Assembly (NCBI GenBank): GCA_025642075.2
Contig: JAODUO010000058.1
Location: 342,501 to 406,500 of the forward strand
Reading direction: 5' to 3'
Source: Ridgeia piscesae
Lineage: Eukaryota > Annelida > Polychaeta > Sabellida > Siboglinidae
Length of the DNA stretch: 64,000 nt
Shown: piece after piece, positions 1 to 26,267 of the stretch
Layout: each line of letters starts with the position of its first letter
Numbering within the stretch: the stretch's first letter is position 1
Position numbers and translations under genes: made by a program
The notes under the pieces: generated by a model
The model's input: the letters and a program-made list of their open reading frames with translations, nothing else
The model's database searches: none
Told to the model about the DNA's origin: nothing

Positions 1-13507
<13,507 letters not shown>

Positions 13508-13644
13508 TGAATAATCAGCGTGATAACACGATATCAACGATATCAACGCGAATTTACCAAGTTTGGCTACTCATATTCTCTCGGGCGATAAACGAGTGAT
13601 CTAGCGCGTTCGAGAAACTTCAAGACGAGGCAAGAGCCAACGAG
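13508..13644. promoter_or_regulatory. Bidirectional promoter region of EDRF1 and PRADC1
   Basis: Only 137 bp separate the EDRF1 ATG (minus, 13507) from the PRADC1 ATG (plus, 13645), so both 5' UTRs and core promoters must lie in or overlap this interval unless non-coding exons exist. The stretch is richer in CpG than its surroundings (AACGCG, CTCGGGCG, TAGCGCGTTCG) and lacks a clear TATA box. It contains a near-tandem ACGATATCAACGATATCAAC at 13529-13548. Promoter activity is inferred from gene layout. Confidence 0.7.
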
Positions 13645-16600
13645 ATGGCATTCGACGTCAGGATCTCCGTATTTCTCTTAAATTTATTATTATTACTGCA
13701 ATCAAAGATAAATGGAGAAGGTGAGAAAAGTGATTCATACATTTGAACGTTATAATCAATTGATGTTTAGCTTCTATAATTGTGTATAGAGAAGAAAGTC
13801 ATGATGACGTATGTTTTGAGCGATATTGTGTATTTATTTCAGTGTGGTACCATATCGAACTGTAAAAGTATCATGTAGTTGTATGTGACTACCCTTATAC
13901 GTTAAGACGATGTATGTATGGAACGGATTAACGATATGGCGGCGAATATAAATAAAGGCCTATGCTATGGCCTATGTCGCAGTATGCGGTTTAATATAAA
14001 ATCAGAAAAAACCCAGACGAAGATCAGACGCCAATTGTTATTTTACTTCCGTATTGAAAACATGCGAAAAAGATTTTAAAAACTTCAGGTGTTATCTGGG
14101 AGATAAATAAATCTAATTTGTTGAAGAACACAGCGTGGAGAAGGCATATAAGGCATAGGAAGCAATTTTATATGTTGAAATGCAGAACAGCCCGCGAAAT
14201 GGTGATAGCCATGCTGGGGTAGAACTTCGGCATTTATTTTACTAGACAGCAGGATTAGTAGAGACAAAAGTTTACTAGTCTGCCAAAAGGTTTACTGGTC
14301 TGACAAAAGATAAAAACAACTCAAATTTAAGTTGTTACAATTTTATTTAAAACCAAAAAACAGTGTGTTTTTGCAACCTCAGTAAAAACATGCAGCAATT
14401 GAAAACGTATGCCAATTGCAGTCATTGACCAGTAATACTACCCTAAAAATACAGGGCAGCCTACCATTATGAATTTTATAATAATCATTCCTGAAATTGA
14501 CCTCATATTATCTTCTATGAAAACTGCTCTGCTGGACAGTATTAATAGAAATAAAAAATAACACTATAGAAAATTATAGACATCTAGAACAGTTAGTCTT
14601 ACAATGCCTAGACAAGTTCATAGCTGGTGGCTATGCCTAACATAATGTCATAATTTATCAGTAAATAAAGCTGTCACTACTGTAGGCAGTTGTTCACTGG
14701 CAGCAATTTATCAGTGTATTAATGATTTGGGATTCAGTTACATCCTGATCTATGGATGGGTTAAGGCTAGGGTCACTGTGACTACAAACACTTGATTGAT
14801 TACTGTAGGGTGGGGTGGATGACACAATCAGACACATTGACCTTTACTAGACAACCAGACTAGTTATTAGGCAGGTTTACTAGTCCACCCTTATCTTTAC
14901 TAGCATGCGGATTAGTGAGTAGTTCTACCCCTGCCATGGGTGACAGTTTGTGGGGCTCGTACAAACAAAAGGTGAAGTTGAGAGGCAGATCATAGAATTC
15001 TTTTTGATGGGTCACTCAGAAGTATTCCTGATTCTGCATGCCACGTCCATATGCATTTCTGTACATATGGAATCCTAACTAGAGTGTATATCAATTAGGT
15101 TCTCTGGGGTAATGTTTATTTTGTAATGATATTTTTTGTACTGGTTAGTTGTTATGAGACAAAGAATAGGTAATGTCATGTGAGATGTGCAATTTTCACT
15201 GTTGATTTTCTTATGAAATGAAAAAGTTGCAATACTTACTGGTAATTACTTGACAATTTTTTTTGCAAACTGATGACATTATAGATAAGACAAGATAATT
15301 CACATCTAGGTGTACAGGTTGAATGTCATCACATTGTAGAACACTGTAACATTGCACAGTCACATGTAGACCATCAATGTTATATTATGATATGCAAGTG
15401 CAACCATGATTGTACTGTAAACAGTAATCAATACCTCTACAAAGAAATTAAATTCTAACTTTTTGATTCTAAGCCATGCAAAAACATAAAATACAACCAC
15501 ATGATTGTTTTATATGATTGTTTGGGTATAGGAAAACATACACTATTCGGTGTGTTCGAATGTACAAAAAAATATATCAAGAAATTAAATAAATCATGCA
15601 GAGATTCATGATACATAATGCTGAACTGGACATTTTTAATGCACTATGAAAACTTATAAATATTCAACACAATCATTAATTTAGCAAAAAAAAGAAATTG
15701 AAAAAATGGTGTGTGATCAAAACTGAATGTTATGCAAGGCTCTATGCAGGATCTTTTTTGACATTCACAATTTGTTTTAGTAGATATATGCATTTTGACG
15801 GATGTACATACGAGTCAGTTGAGAACTTGAGATGTGTTTTATGACCTGAACACTAAGCACTGGCAGCCATGAGCCATGGGTTCATACAGATCATACACAC
15901 GCTGTACAGTTAAATAAATACGTACATTATAATCTATTACAGCAATTCTTAACCTTTTTGGACTGATGCCACTGGACCATTGCCCAAACACATATGTGAC
16001 ACCACTGCATTGTGACACAAACACACGTGTGACACCACTGGACCGTGACACAAACACACATGTGACACCACTGGACTGTGACCCAAACACATCTGTGGCA
16101 CCACTGGACCGTGACCCAAACACACACATGTGACACCACTGGACCGTGACCCAAACACACATGTGACACCACCGGACCGTGACCCAAACACACACACATG
16201 TGACACCACTGGAATGTGACCCAAACACACACACACACATGTGACACCACTGGACCGTGACCCAAACACACACGTGACACCAATGGAGCATGACCCATCC
16301 AAGTGACGGGTGGACAGGTCTGTGCATAAAGCTATGACATTATGACAGGAGCATGATACAAGTCAGCATACTAACTGCTGGAATTAATGCAAACAAATCT
16401 GATTATATTACTGGAATTAATTCATGAATATCTGACTGCCTTGCCTACAGTACAGCTGGGACAAGGAGCATGAACAACTAACACGCACACAATCATTGTC
16501 ATTTTACTGTAGTTACTTTGCTGTTTTGACAACTGCAGTCGGGTACAATTACACCTTATTACAATTACATAAGATTACAAAATTACTTAAATGTGATTCA

Positions 16601-17646
16601 TCCCAGCTGTTGTTCCGATTTGACATTTATAACAGATATTTTAACCAGCTGAACATTTAATAAATATATTCTGCCTCAAATTTATTGCTTCTCTTGAAAA
16701 TAGTTCAGCTCAAATTCATGCTAAATCAAAACTTTTGATATTTCAGATGCAAATACATTTTGCAAATACTTTTTAAAATAATTTCAAATACTTTCTAATT
16801 ATCATGATGTCTTAATGCCAAACTAATGGCGTAAGTTAAAATAATTTATTATTAAACAAACATGTAAAATATCGACCATTAATACCCAAAATGAAAATTT
16901 TAATATGAAACAAATGACAGAACTAGTGTATTTGAAATAGTATTTAAATGCAACCATTTTTGGCTCAAAAATTGTATATACAAATACTGGATCAGTCACA
17001 TTTAAGTGCATTTGCTTGTAACCCCCTAGTCTCTGATAAGCACCTGTTTAGATTGCCAGATGTCTGTGTGTAGTGCCTTGTCCAATGCAGCTAGTGTTAG
17101 CCACTTCACGGCAGTAAATACATCATCCAGCTCTTCTTTCCTGCTCCCCGTAGAGGAGTATGACATCATCACCAAGCCACTTTTCCTTGACAACAACTAC
17201 TTCTTCGAGGTGACAGAGCCAGAGGAAATCAGCTACACCTACAAGATGCGACCTGCCAAGGACTTTGGAGCTCGTCTTGTAAGTTGCATGGTTCACTCAG
17301 TGATGTATGGCTTCTTAGAATCCATGACATCCCCACACAACACACAACACACAGGAGAGACTCGTTGCATTGATGCTGATAAGTAGCATAGGCATTAATG
17401 TTTACTGGTATTAGCATTTAAATCTTTTATTGCATGTCAACTTACAAACAAATAAAATAGGCATTCAAACTTTATTAAAATTGTATTAACAATATATTAT
17501 GTGTGTTGAATGAAACATTTTGAGCACATGGTTTTATATATGTGCAAATATTTTTTTATATTGGTTGTTTGTTATGAATACTACAATGAGTGTGGTTATT
17601 ATGTGATTTAATACTTGTGAATGATTACATGTTTTAATTATCTTTA

Positions 17647-17690
<44 letters not shown>

Positions 17691-20600
17691 ATATAAGATA
17701 ATTAAAACATGAAGTTCACAATATAAATCATGTTTGTGTTATAACTTGTGAACGATTACATGTTTTAATTATATTTATTAATTAATTATATATATATATA
17801 TCATACGTATGGGTTATAAATTATAAATCATAAATTATAAGTATTGTTTTACCGCACTTGTAGTGCAACTCTTGACTAAGATAACCCAGGTTTGAATCCT
17901 GTGCTACCGGGTCAAACATTGGACAATTGTTTTCACTCTACATTGCTCCAGTTCACTCAGCTGTATGAATGAATGCCTGGCTATAGACATTGGTGGATAT
18001 TTGTGTACGAATAGTCTTCGCGCATGAATTGCAGCATATCTGCAGATGTTTCACAAAAGCCAAAATAGTATATACACATTTTCTTTACATTGTTATCACT
18101 ATGCTTTAGGCATTGCATTGTATGATATATTGCGCCATTCACTTGTTTCAGAATTCAACTTACGTGAACATTAAGCTCATGCTAACAGATCCAGTCCATG
18201 GGTGTTCTGCCATATCCAATGATATCACAGACTCGGTCGCATTCATTGAACGGGGGTATGTGAAATCAAGTTTGCACTATACAATATATATAAATAAATA
18301 TTTCGATTCAGTCTTTGTCTGTAAATTTACATCACGACAAGCATGTCACATGATCTACATCCATTCAGTGATTGTGTTATTGGGTTAACGCCACCCCCGA
18401 AAACCAACATTCTGAGGGTAGCCTTTGTCATTATTATACAATATTATGGTCTTAAAGTGATTGTGTCATAAGTTTTATTTTTGTCATTACGTTCTTATGA
18501 CTACAACATGCATGTTGAAAGATTCCGCCTGCATCATGTTCAAATGTAAACAAAACATCCAATTTCAAAACAAAATTTATTGGCAATAACGTCAAGTTGA
18601 GCGGAGTTAACCGCAATACCTTTTGAAGTTTAACTTTCCCACATTCTAGACAGCAGACTTCCCATTACACAATACTGCTCAGCCAATTTTGGGCAGAGGA
18701 GCTGGCACCCTCCCCCTTTAAAGTGCCTATGACTTGGTTAGTGCAGGTCCTGCCGTTAAAGTGCCAATGACTTGGTTAGTGCAGGTCCTGCCCTTAAAGT
18801 GCCTATGACTTGGTTAGTGCAGGTTCTGCCGTTAAAATGCCTATGACTTGGTTAGTGCAGGTCCAGCCCTTAAAGTGCCTATGACTTGGTTAGTGCAGGT
18901 CCTGCCCTTAAAGTGCCTATGACTTGGTTAGTGCAGGTTCTGCCGTTAAAGTGCCTATGACTTGGTTAGTGCAGGTCCTGCCGTTAAAGTGCCTATGACT
19001 TGGTTAGTGCAGGTCCTGCCCTTAAAGTGCCTATGACATGGTTAGTGCAGGTCCTGCCCTTAAAGTGCCTATGACTTGGTTAGTGCAGGTCCTGCCCTTA
19101 AAGTGCCTATGACATGGTTAGTGCAGGTCCTGCCCTTAAAGTGCCTATGACTTGGTTAGTGCAGGTCCTGCCCTTAAAGTGCCTATGACATGGTTAGTGC
19201 AGGTCCTGCCCTTAAAGTGCCTATGACATGGTTAGTGCAGGTCCTGCCCTTAAAGTGCCTATGACTTGGTTAGTGCAGGTCCTGCCCTTAAAGTGCCTAT
19301 GACATGGTTAGTGCAGGTCCTGCCCTTAAAGTGCCTATGACATGGTTAGTGCAGGTCCTGCCCTTAAAGTGCCTATGACATGGTTAGTGCAGGTCCTGCC
19401 CTTAAAGTGCCTATGACTTGGTTAGTGCAGGTCCTGCCCTTAAAGTGCCTATGACTTGGTTAGTGCAGGTCCTGCCCTTAAAGTGCCTCTGACTTGGTTA
19501 GTGCAGGTCCTGCCTCATTTTGAGAAAGCAACACTGAGCTGTATAAAATGCATTCTCTGTTTGACAACCTTTCAGTGGCTGTTCCTTCCTGGGTAAGACA
19601 ATCAACGCGGAACGAGCAGGAGCTCGCATGGTCATCATCATGGACCACAACATCGACAACGACTACCGCATGGTGGACATGATTCAGGACGAGACAGCCA
19701 GAAGTGCAGGAATACCTGCGTTCTTCCTCATCGGCAAGGATGGGTGAGTGACCATCCCATTAGCTTCAGTTTGCAGTTTCACCAGCATCAGAGTCCATCA
19801 AGAAACGAGTGTTTGATGTAACTGGACCTATTATGTGGAACGAACTGCCGCTGATGTGTGCTACAAGATGCTCCGTCTCAGTTACTGTTTAAACATCATC
19901 TAAAGACATATTTATTTAAAAGAATACGTGGTGGTAATTAGCCAAATCTACATGGAACATACATGACATTTTAGTGACATTTACATTTTGTAAATGATTT
20001 ATTAATTTTTTCTTATCAATTCATTTATTAATATTTTCATTCAGATATATTTTAAAATTGTTTTTGTAATTGTTTATTTATATATAATTTGTAAGTGCAT
20101 TGATTAACATTTAGTTAGATTTTTTTATTTTCAATAATTGTGGACAGTTTGTTGCAGTTATTGTAATGTTAATGTATCTTAATTAATATTGATGGTGTTA
20201 TATGATTAGTCCTATTGTGTCATAAAACAAATCCCAAGAAAGGCAAATCAGAAAGAAAAATCAAGGATTCAAAAATTAGAACATGTGGTAATAATAATAA
20301 AGATTGCGGGGGAAATACTAGCTGTGTGCCAATATGATTTGGAAGGATCGCGCTATATAACTGCTATACAACTAAAAACAACCAAATGGTTTGCACTTTG
20401 GAGGACCATGATTGCCAACAAACGCCAATTAGAACCACTTAGGAAAGTTGACTTCCAGTTGCATTTAATCTGGCTGGTTATTGTCAAAAATTTGTTAACT
20501 GAATATACAAAATTATATAGTGTCAAGACAGCAAAGACACAATCGAACCACTTCTGAAACAGTTTAAAACACATCATTTTAAAGTAGTGTTTCTTTGCTG

Positions 20601-21032
20601 TGGTCACATGGACGTCATCAAAAGTACTTGACATTTAATTTTGTTTTTATTATTTTGAATATATCTTAGTTAACTTAGTCATTGTCACATTGTTATGTTA
20701 TAATTTTTATTATTTATACAGACGGTCTACTAATTATAGAAAGACTTATTTTAATGACTACTTCATCATATACGTTTTATAGTATTTTAATTTTTATAAA
20801 ACATTTCTAAATAGAGCATGTATATGAAGTGCCCAAGAGCAATCTTATTGATCAGGGGCTGTGATGATAAATAGTATTATTTTATATAGATCACTGGTGT
20901 TGTTGTTGTAGTCACATGATCCGGCGGACATTGGAGAAACTCAAGTTAACGAGCGCACTCATCAATGTCCCCATCAATATCACAGGGATTCCCCTCAGCC
21001 GTGTCAACCACCCACCATGGTCATTCTGGTAA
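13645..21032 (+). CDS. PRADC1: PRADC1 orthologue, protease-associated domain-containing protein 1
   Basis: Exons: 13645-13720, 17154-17278, 18152-18255, 19576-19743, 20912-21032; all introns GT-AG, phases consistent, 197 residues (human protein 188). The N-terminus is a signal peptide (MAFDVRISVF then a Leu-rich core). The rest is one PA domain: PAKDFGARL; DPVHGCSAISN; VAFIERGGCSFLGKTINAER, the PA core; DMIQDETARSAGIPAFFLIG; and a conserved end VNHPPWSFW then stop. N-glycosylation sequons NST (first codons of exon 3) and NIT (exon 5) fit the secreted glycoprotein known in mammals. The PA domain has no catalytic residues and is thought to be a protein-interaction module. Head to head with EDRF1. 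Introns carry a hAT-like MITE, two minisatellites, SINEs and a LINE tail. Confidence 0.95.
14214..14933. mobile_element. hAT-like MITE (about 720 bp)
   Basis: The left end is CTGGGGTAGAACTTCGG; the right end, reverse complemented, is CAGGGGTAGAACTACTC. Inner regions are rich in TTACTAG(T/A)C motifs on both sides. GCCATG lies immediately outside both ends, consistent with a target duplication of at least 6 bp. No ORF. It sits in PRADC1 intron 1 and its termini resemble those of the element at 9816-11352. Confidence 0.6.
15795..16345. mobile_element. SINE-related fragments split by a minisatellite
   Basis: The stretch near 15811-15850 (GTCAGTTGAGAACTTGAGAT and on) matches the tail of the SINE-like copy at 38095-38375. 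The block 16291-16337 (CCCATCCAAGTGACGGGTGG ... GCATAAAGCTATG) matches 38423-38468. Between them lies the 15966-16288 minisatellite. The pieces look like one element copy expanded internally. Confidence 0.45.
15966..16288. repeat. Minisatellite, units about 33-39 bp
   Basis: About nine units of GACACCACTGGACCGTGACC plus CAAACACACATGT-type sequence, with variable CA runs causing the length differences. In PRADC1 intron 1. ORFs in it are artefacts. Confidence 0.9.
17615..17772. repeat. Inverted repeat around (TA)n plus a direct copy
   Basis: 17615-17642 (TTGTGAATGATTACATG ... TTAATTATC) and 17697-17721 are inverted partners around an AT microsatellite (about 17645-17695). A direct third copy lies at 17745-17772. 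In PRADC1 intron 2; could be a decayed MITE. Confidence 0.7.
17846..18050 (+). mobile_element. tRNA-derived SINE copy
   Basis: A B-box-like GGTTTGAATCC at 17889-17899 is followed by a body (CTACATTGCTCCAGTTCACT ... GCCTGGCTATAG ... GGTGGATATTTG) that recurs at 38095-38375 and 60303-60378. Pol III head plus dispersed body is typical of tRNA-derived SINEs. In PRADC1 intron 2. Confidence 0.65.
18717..19513. repeat. 38-bp minisatellite, about 21 copies
   Basis: Units begin GTGCCTATGACTTGGTTAGT and end with a CTGCCCTTAAA-type tail; period exactly 38 bp (18723 to 18761). Two sites vary between units: CTTGG/CATGG and CCCTTAAA/CGTTAAA. It fills most of PRADC1 intron 3 and stops 62 bp before exon 4. 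Confidence 0.95.
19775..19935 (+). mobile_element. Non-LTR retrotransposon ORF2 C-terminal scrap
   Basis: The plus-strand reading contains MWNELPLMC and, after a stop, a degenerate LKTYLF-like stretch. This WNELP...LKTYLF pattern is the usual C-terminal tail of CR1/L2/jockey-type reverse transcriptase ORFs. In PRADC1 intron 4. The 3' limit is unclear; a similar tail (CCCAAGAGCAATCTTATTGA) appears near 20833. Confidence 0.5.
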
Positions 21033-23203
21033 AGGTCATAGGGTCACATCATGACAATCATCCCCGCTGACCCTTTGTTGTCTACTGTTGAACTTACGTA
21101 GTTGTTGGTTGTTTCTGTAAGCCAAGCCTTACACTTTGTTTGTTTTTGAGCTGCTGGTGTGTTGAAGATCTAAATGTGTATATATGGTCAAACTTCTGTG
21201 GTCAGTTCTTTGTTTATGCTGTTTATTTAGTAACCTGAACATTTTGTCAACAAATCTTGACAGTGTGTGTTCTTTACACAAACACACATACATGCATGCA
21301 CACACAAATATTATATGGATAGCCGCTCATCATTAAGCAAGTGTGTGGCTTGAAAATGCATAATTTTGTTCTGGGTTGTGTTAGCAGATATTCCACATTG
21401 TGTTCATAAAGCTGCCGTGTTGACAATATGTCACTTCAAACATTCTACCTGTTGTAAGCAAATGTTTATATCAATTTGAAAGTATCTTTTTCAACAAGTT
21501 TCTAAACGTACTACCGCTATATCACACAACTGTTTGCCTACGGGACAACTCAGGATTGTTGACAAAGATGACATGACGTTCACATTACATGTGATACATG
21601 TAAATGCAGTGTGGGAAATCAGAGGGAAATGTTATGGGACGATCAAGCATGCAACCTGAAGACATTGCAGATTCTTTCTAAGGTTCGAAGGTCCACCGCA
21701 TCAATGTTGCCATGATCGTTTTAGCCATTTTGCGATGTATGTTTATACTGTGTTAGATGACTTGTACATACTTAAGTTGGAGGAAGCTGTCCTCATTGCC
21801 TGCACAGTGGGTTGCCTTCCGTCAAACCAAGAGACATAAGGAAGACACTAACAACTATAAGAACCTCCTTCCATTGGAGAAGTTAGCAGTCAACTGTAGT
21901 GAACATGTGCTAGATGTTATGCACTGACCTGCACTGCACACATGTAATTCAATGTTTGCAAATCAAACTATGCAACAATCAACTACCAATGGCGCTGTAA
22001 TGTTGTTGCAGGGAATAATTCTATATTCACTCTTTCAAGCAGACAACTGTCTTACTCAGTTGTCACACTGGTTGGGAGCTTTCGTCCAACGCCTCCCTGT
22101 CTTGACCCAATGTTGTTGTTTTGACATAGCGTTTTAACATTTTCAACCTTTCTTTCTCTTTAGAAGCTTCTTTCTGTGGGCATTTCCTTTTCGCAAATGG
22201 ATTCCGCTGCAGTTAGTCATCTCTGCCACATAGGGCTGTTTGTACCATTCCTGTCAATTTTATGAATTTTGTGTTGGTTTTGTGTTTTTTCTAATGAACA
22301 CATTAATTCAATTTCTCCGTGACATTTGTTCTGAAGAGTTCAGTATGTTAGGCCCTACCTTCAGCTTTTCGACCCATGTATCGGCACCAAGATCACATTA
22401 ATATTTCAAGTAATGATGTTCGCCAACGGGATTTTTTGTGTAGGCAGAGATCGATCGAGACCATTCGTCTTCACCCAGTATTTCTAGGATGTGTTTTTGT
22501 GGCGTTATGCTTAATTAATACAGTTCTTTTCGTGAGTTTCCTGCACCATGCTATACATTGGTGTCAGTTTCTTGTTGACAGAATTCCCAAAACATGGCTT
22601 AGATATAGCCATCTTTTTGTTAATTTGTTGACTCTGCATTCACTCATTTGGAGCTTTTTGTGTTAAAATTGTTCCAATGTTTAAAATATGCACAAACGTG
22701 ATCTAGAAAATGGTAGTTTCTGTTCAGTTATTTTGGTGTTGCTCCATGTTTTAAAGTTGTGTTATTAACAATGTATTATTAAGGTAAATTTTTGGTAAAT
22801 GTTAATGCTTTGTATAACTAAAACTGCTGGTATGTTGATAATCTGACCAAACTACCGATATCTGGTGTCTTCTGGTTTTTACGATTCCTTTAATTAACTA
22901 ATTTTAATTTTCTCTCATTCCTGTTGGGACAAAAAGCCGACATGATACTGGCTTTGTTTTCTCTTTCATTACACAGTTCTAATTGATGTCATCACTTTTA
23001 ACTTCTTAGTTATAAACAAGAGTTGTCACTCTATAAACATCACGAATATAGGATATTCGGAATATAGAACATTCGGGGACACAAAATATGCTTTACTTCC
23101 GTTTAAAGAATAGTCACATATCACAAACAAATTAATTGTGACCAAGTCAACTCTTAATTATAGGACATCTCCTTTTAGCAAACTGAAATTCCACTTTTGA
23201 ACC

Positions 23204-23258
23204 TAATTATGCCAGAATATAATGTAAAATTCTTTTACATTATATTCTGGCATAATTA
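23204..23258. repeat. Perfect 26-bp palindrome, 3-nt loop
   Basis: Arms 23204-23229 and 23233-23258 are perfect reverse complements (starting TAATTATGCCAGAATATAAT) around TTC. Lies in the presumed PRADC1 3' flank. Confidence 0.9.
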
Positions 23259-23561
23259 TATCTATGATGTGATTTATAAATAACGGATGTGAACTATGTT
23301 TATCATATTTTGTTATATTTCTCATTTTCACATGAATCTATCATATATCACCATTGTATCTCTGCTATTTTCCTGCTTGTTTATGTTATTGTGTATAAAG
23401 ATATTGTGTCATGTTTGATGATATTTCATGAGCCGTGTATATATGAAGTGATCTATGCAGTTATTACTCTAAACGAAGCACAATGTTTCATACTGAAACT
23501 TGAGATAATTTGTTATTGCTGCCGCCTGGTGTGTTTGTTAATGACTTTTCTCTCAGTAATT

Positions 23562-23690
23562 CTGCACTAGTCTTGGGTATATTTGGGTAAGTCTGCACTA
23601 GTCTTGGGTATATTTGGGTAAGTCTGCACTAGTCTTGGGTATATTTGGGTAAGTCTGCACTACCGGTAGTCTTGGGTATATTTCTTAATT
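23562..23690. repeat. 31-bp tandem repeat, four copies
   Basis: Units start CTGCACTAGTCTTGGGTATA and end with a TTTGGGTAAGT-type tail; the fourth copy carries a small insertion (CTACCGGTAG). Confidence 0.9.
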
Positions 23691-26267
23691 GTCCCTGTAC
23701 CAAGACCTATAATTAAAAAAATCACAAAATATCCAATATGTTGATGTCAGTGTGAATTATAATTGCATTTTTCACAGAAAACTTCTACATGTTGACACCA
23801 ATTAAAAAATGCAATATGTCTTATGAGTACCTGGTAATTGAATACACTATCTGCTCTTACACCAAGTGCAGCGTGTGCCATGTAACAAATAAATCACAAT
23901 AGTTATCAAGTTGATTCTAGTAAGAATTGTTTATACCTGGACAATAATATTATTAACACTGCAATGACATTGTATATCACTGCATATTTATGAACATTAA
24001 AGGTCACCAGGTTGTTTGTGTTAAGGAATTGTTCTGTTATATCCTCACCCAGACTAGTCTAGCACAACTTCTCCAGTGGCTAAAACTGGCTATTTCTTCA
24101 ACATTCCTAGGAGCTCACAAGTCTGATTTTGCTCTTTAAACTATCCTCATGCTCCTGCTGATTGGCCCAGTCAAGTGACCATAATATAAACACATTCAGT
24201 CAAGCATGGCTTGTGTTACCTGCAGTGTTTAGGATGCGAACTAGTCATTATGTTGTGGTGCCCACCAGTCGTTTATCCATCCCAATTGGGGCGTGTATTT
24301 GCACTGACCCCACAGGCAGACAGTCACGATTGGCTGACTCAATTATTGGTTTGACTCGGTAGACTTCACACTTCATATAGAGGATCTGCCAGGGCTAGTT
24401 TTGTGTGCCAAACAGTCTTGGCTAATAAGGATGATTGATTTTTTTTACTCTAACATCATGTATATTATATATAAAACAAGGATATACCAGTAGGAAGTAG
24501 TGTCCTCTGTCCTAGTGTCCTCAAGCTTTCTTGCAAAATAAAGCCTATCATTTAACAATTAATTGTATTAATTACCAGGTACGTTACTGAAATGGTCCCC
24601 ATACTGTTGTAATAAGCGTGTTTTGATTTTTTAGTTTTATAAAATAGTTAACTTATTTTTGTCTGTCCTAGAAAATAACTGCTGTTGCTGTGTAAGAAAC
24701 ATGTCTGGTTTGGAATAATAATGGGCCTAGATATTATTATACTCGCCTACACAAAGATGTTGGGAATGACTGGAAAACCAGATTAATTCAACGAGCCAAC
24801 CGACGTGTAAACTGGTGGAACAGGGATTTATTCCTTACATAGCAACCGTTTGTACTGAACATGACTCTATGTACACATGCTCAGAATGTACAGACAACTA
24901 CAATGAACCATGCCATCGACAGACATTTTACTCAAAACACTTCAACTTACAACTTCAAAAATGCAACTGTATATTTGTACATTACCAAATACACATTTCC
25001 TTCTAACTGAGCAGCATATTTACGTTACACCCAGACACACTTTGCACATAATCGACAGACATACGGTGCGTTGCTATACTGCTACCCAGAAATAAAATCC
25101 TAAATAAGTTATATCGTTGTGAACTTAAGCATGTGGTGTTATGTTAATGTAAGTATGCATGACATGGTAGCAACACAAAAAATGAAAGAAATGGGGTTGT
25201 CTTCACAGCTTAGTTATCATAACGCTTTGCCTTAACTGATAAGTATAAAGAAAGGACATGACAGCAACGGTCGTTACCGTCGACGACAATCAGGTCACGA
25301 ATGGCTGATAGCGACACAATTCTTTGTCACCCGAATAATATTACACGCCGTAAACATGTATTGAAATAGCTCGGCAACGTTACGATCAGGCGACAGTGTC
25401 TAGTGTATAGATTTGCTGTGAAACAATAGAACACAACAACTAGAACGCGGCCAGCGGCTAGCTTCGCCCTTCTCCAAAGAAGCGTCTTTACAAAGCTTTC
25501 GCATATACACAGTGACGTTATTTACCACGTTCCGGTCATGCTAAAGGTACACAGTCCAGTCACTTTCATTGTAAATTCTTTATTTATATATATATATATA
25601 TAACCTATATCTAACGCAGCAACTTTCAAAGAGTGTTTGATGAACCCCAAGCTTTTCAATGTTATTTCGTTATGAATATTGAATAATGATGTTCCAGGGG
25701 CAGTCTAACAGGCCACCAGAGCGTAAGTGTGGACCGGGATAAGAGAGACAGCAGACACAGGAGTTGTGTAGCTGTGCTCATTAAAAATTACATACAATTA
25801 ACAAAACTATATTTCCATGCCATAAGCACATCTGAGAGTAATAAATAACTGAAGTAACAATGGCAAGGCTATCACAGTACGCTCTGGTCCGCCTATCAGG
25901 CCCTGCCCCGGTTCTATATCTATACGATGACACAATATGGGTTTGTATTTCTGTATGTGTATATGTATGTCCAAGCATATTACTATCAGTTTTGCATGTA
26001 TATACTGAATTTTCGCAGACATGATAGCGAGACAATTAGGGCATCTTGTAGATTTAGTTTTCATTTGACCACAGGGGCCAAATTGGAGTGTGATATGAAT
26101 ATGTGAATCGGCTCAAATCATTCAAATAGCTTGTGGCTCATTAAAACTCCTCTAAGCAGTTAGAATGCTTGTAGATTATACTGTGATTTTACAATCAAAA
26201 CAAGTAGATCATGTACCTGTAACAGAGATGACACGTATGTCAATGTCATCACTCATGTCTAACGCTA

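Larger units (their letters stand above)
21033..26267. other. Convergent intergenic region PRADC1/KCMF1
   Basis: No gene found. It should hold the PRADC1 3' UTR and, on the other strand, that of KCMF1. Candidate polyadenylation signals are AATAAA at 23888-23893 and 24537-24542 on plus, and on minus AATAAA at 25579-25584. Small repeats are listed separately. The stretch 25255-25500 is more CpG-rich than its flanks, but I see no gene in it. Confidence 0.6.

Noticed and set aside
17881..17915. Functional tRNA gene
   Set aside because: Only a B-box-like motif is present; no cloverleaf could be built, and the surroundings recur as a SINE.
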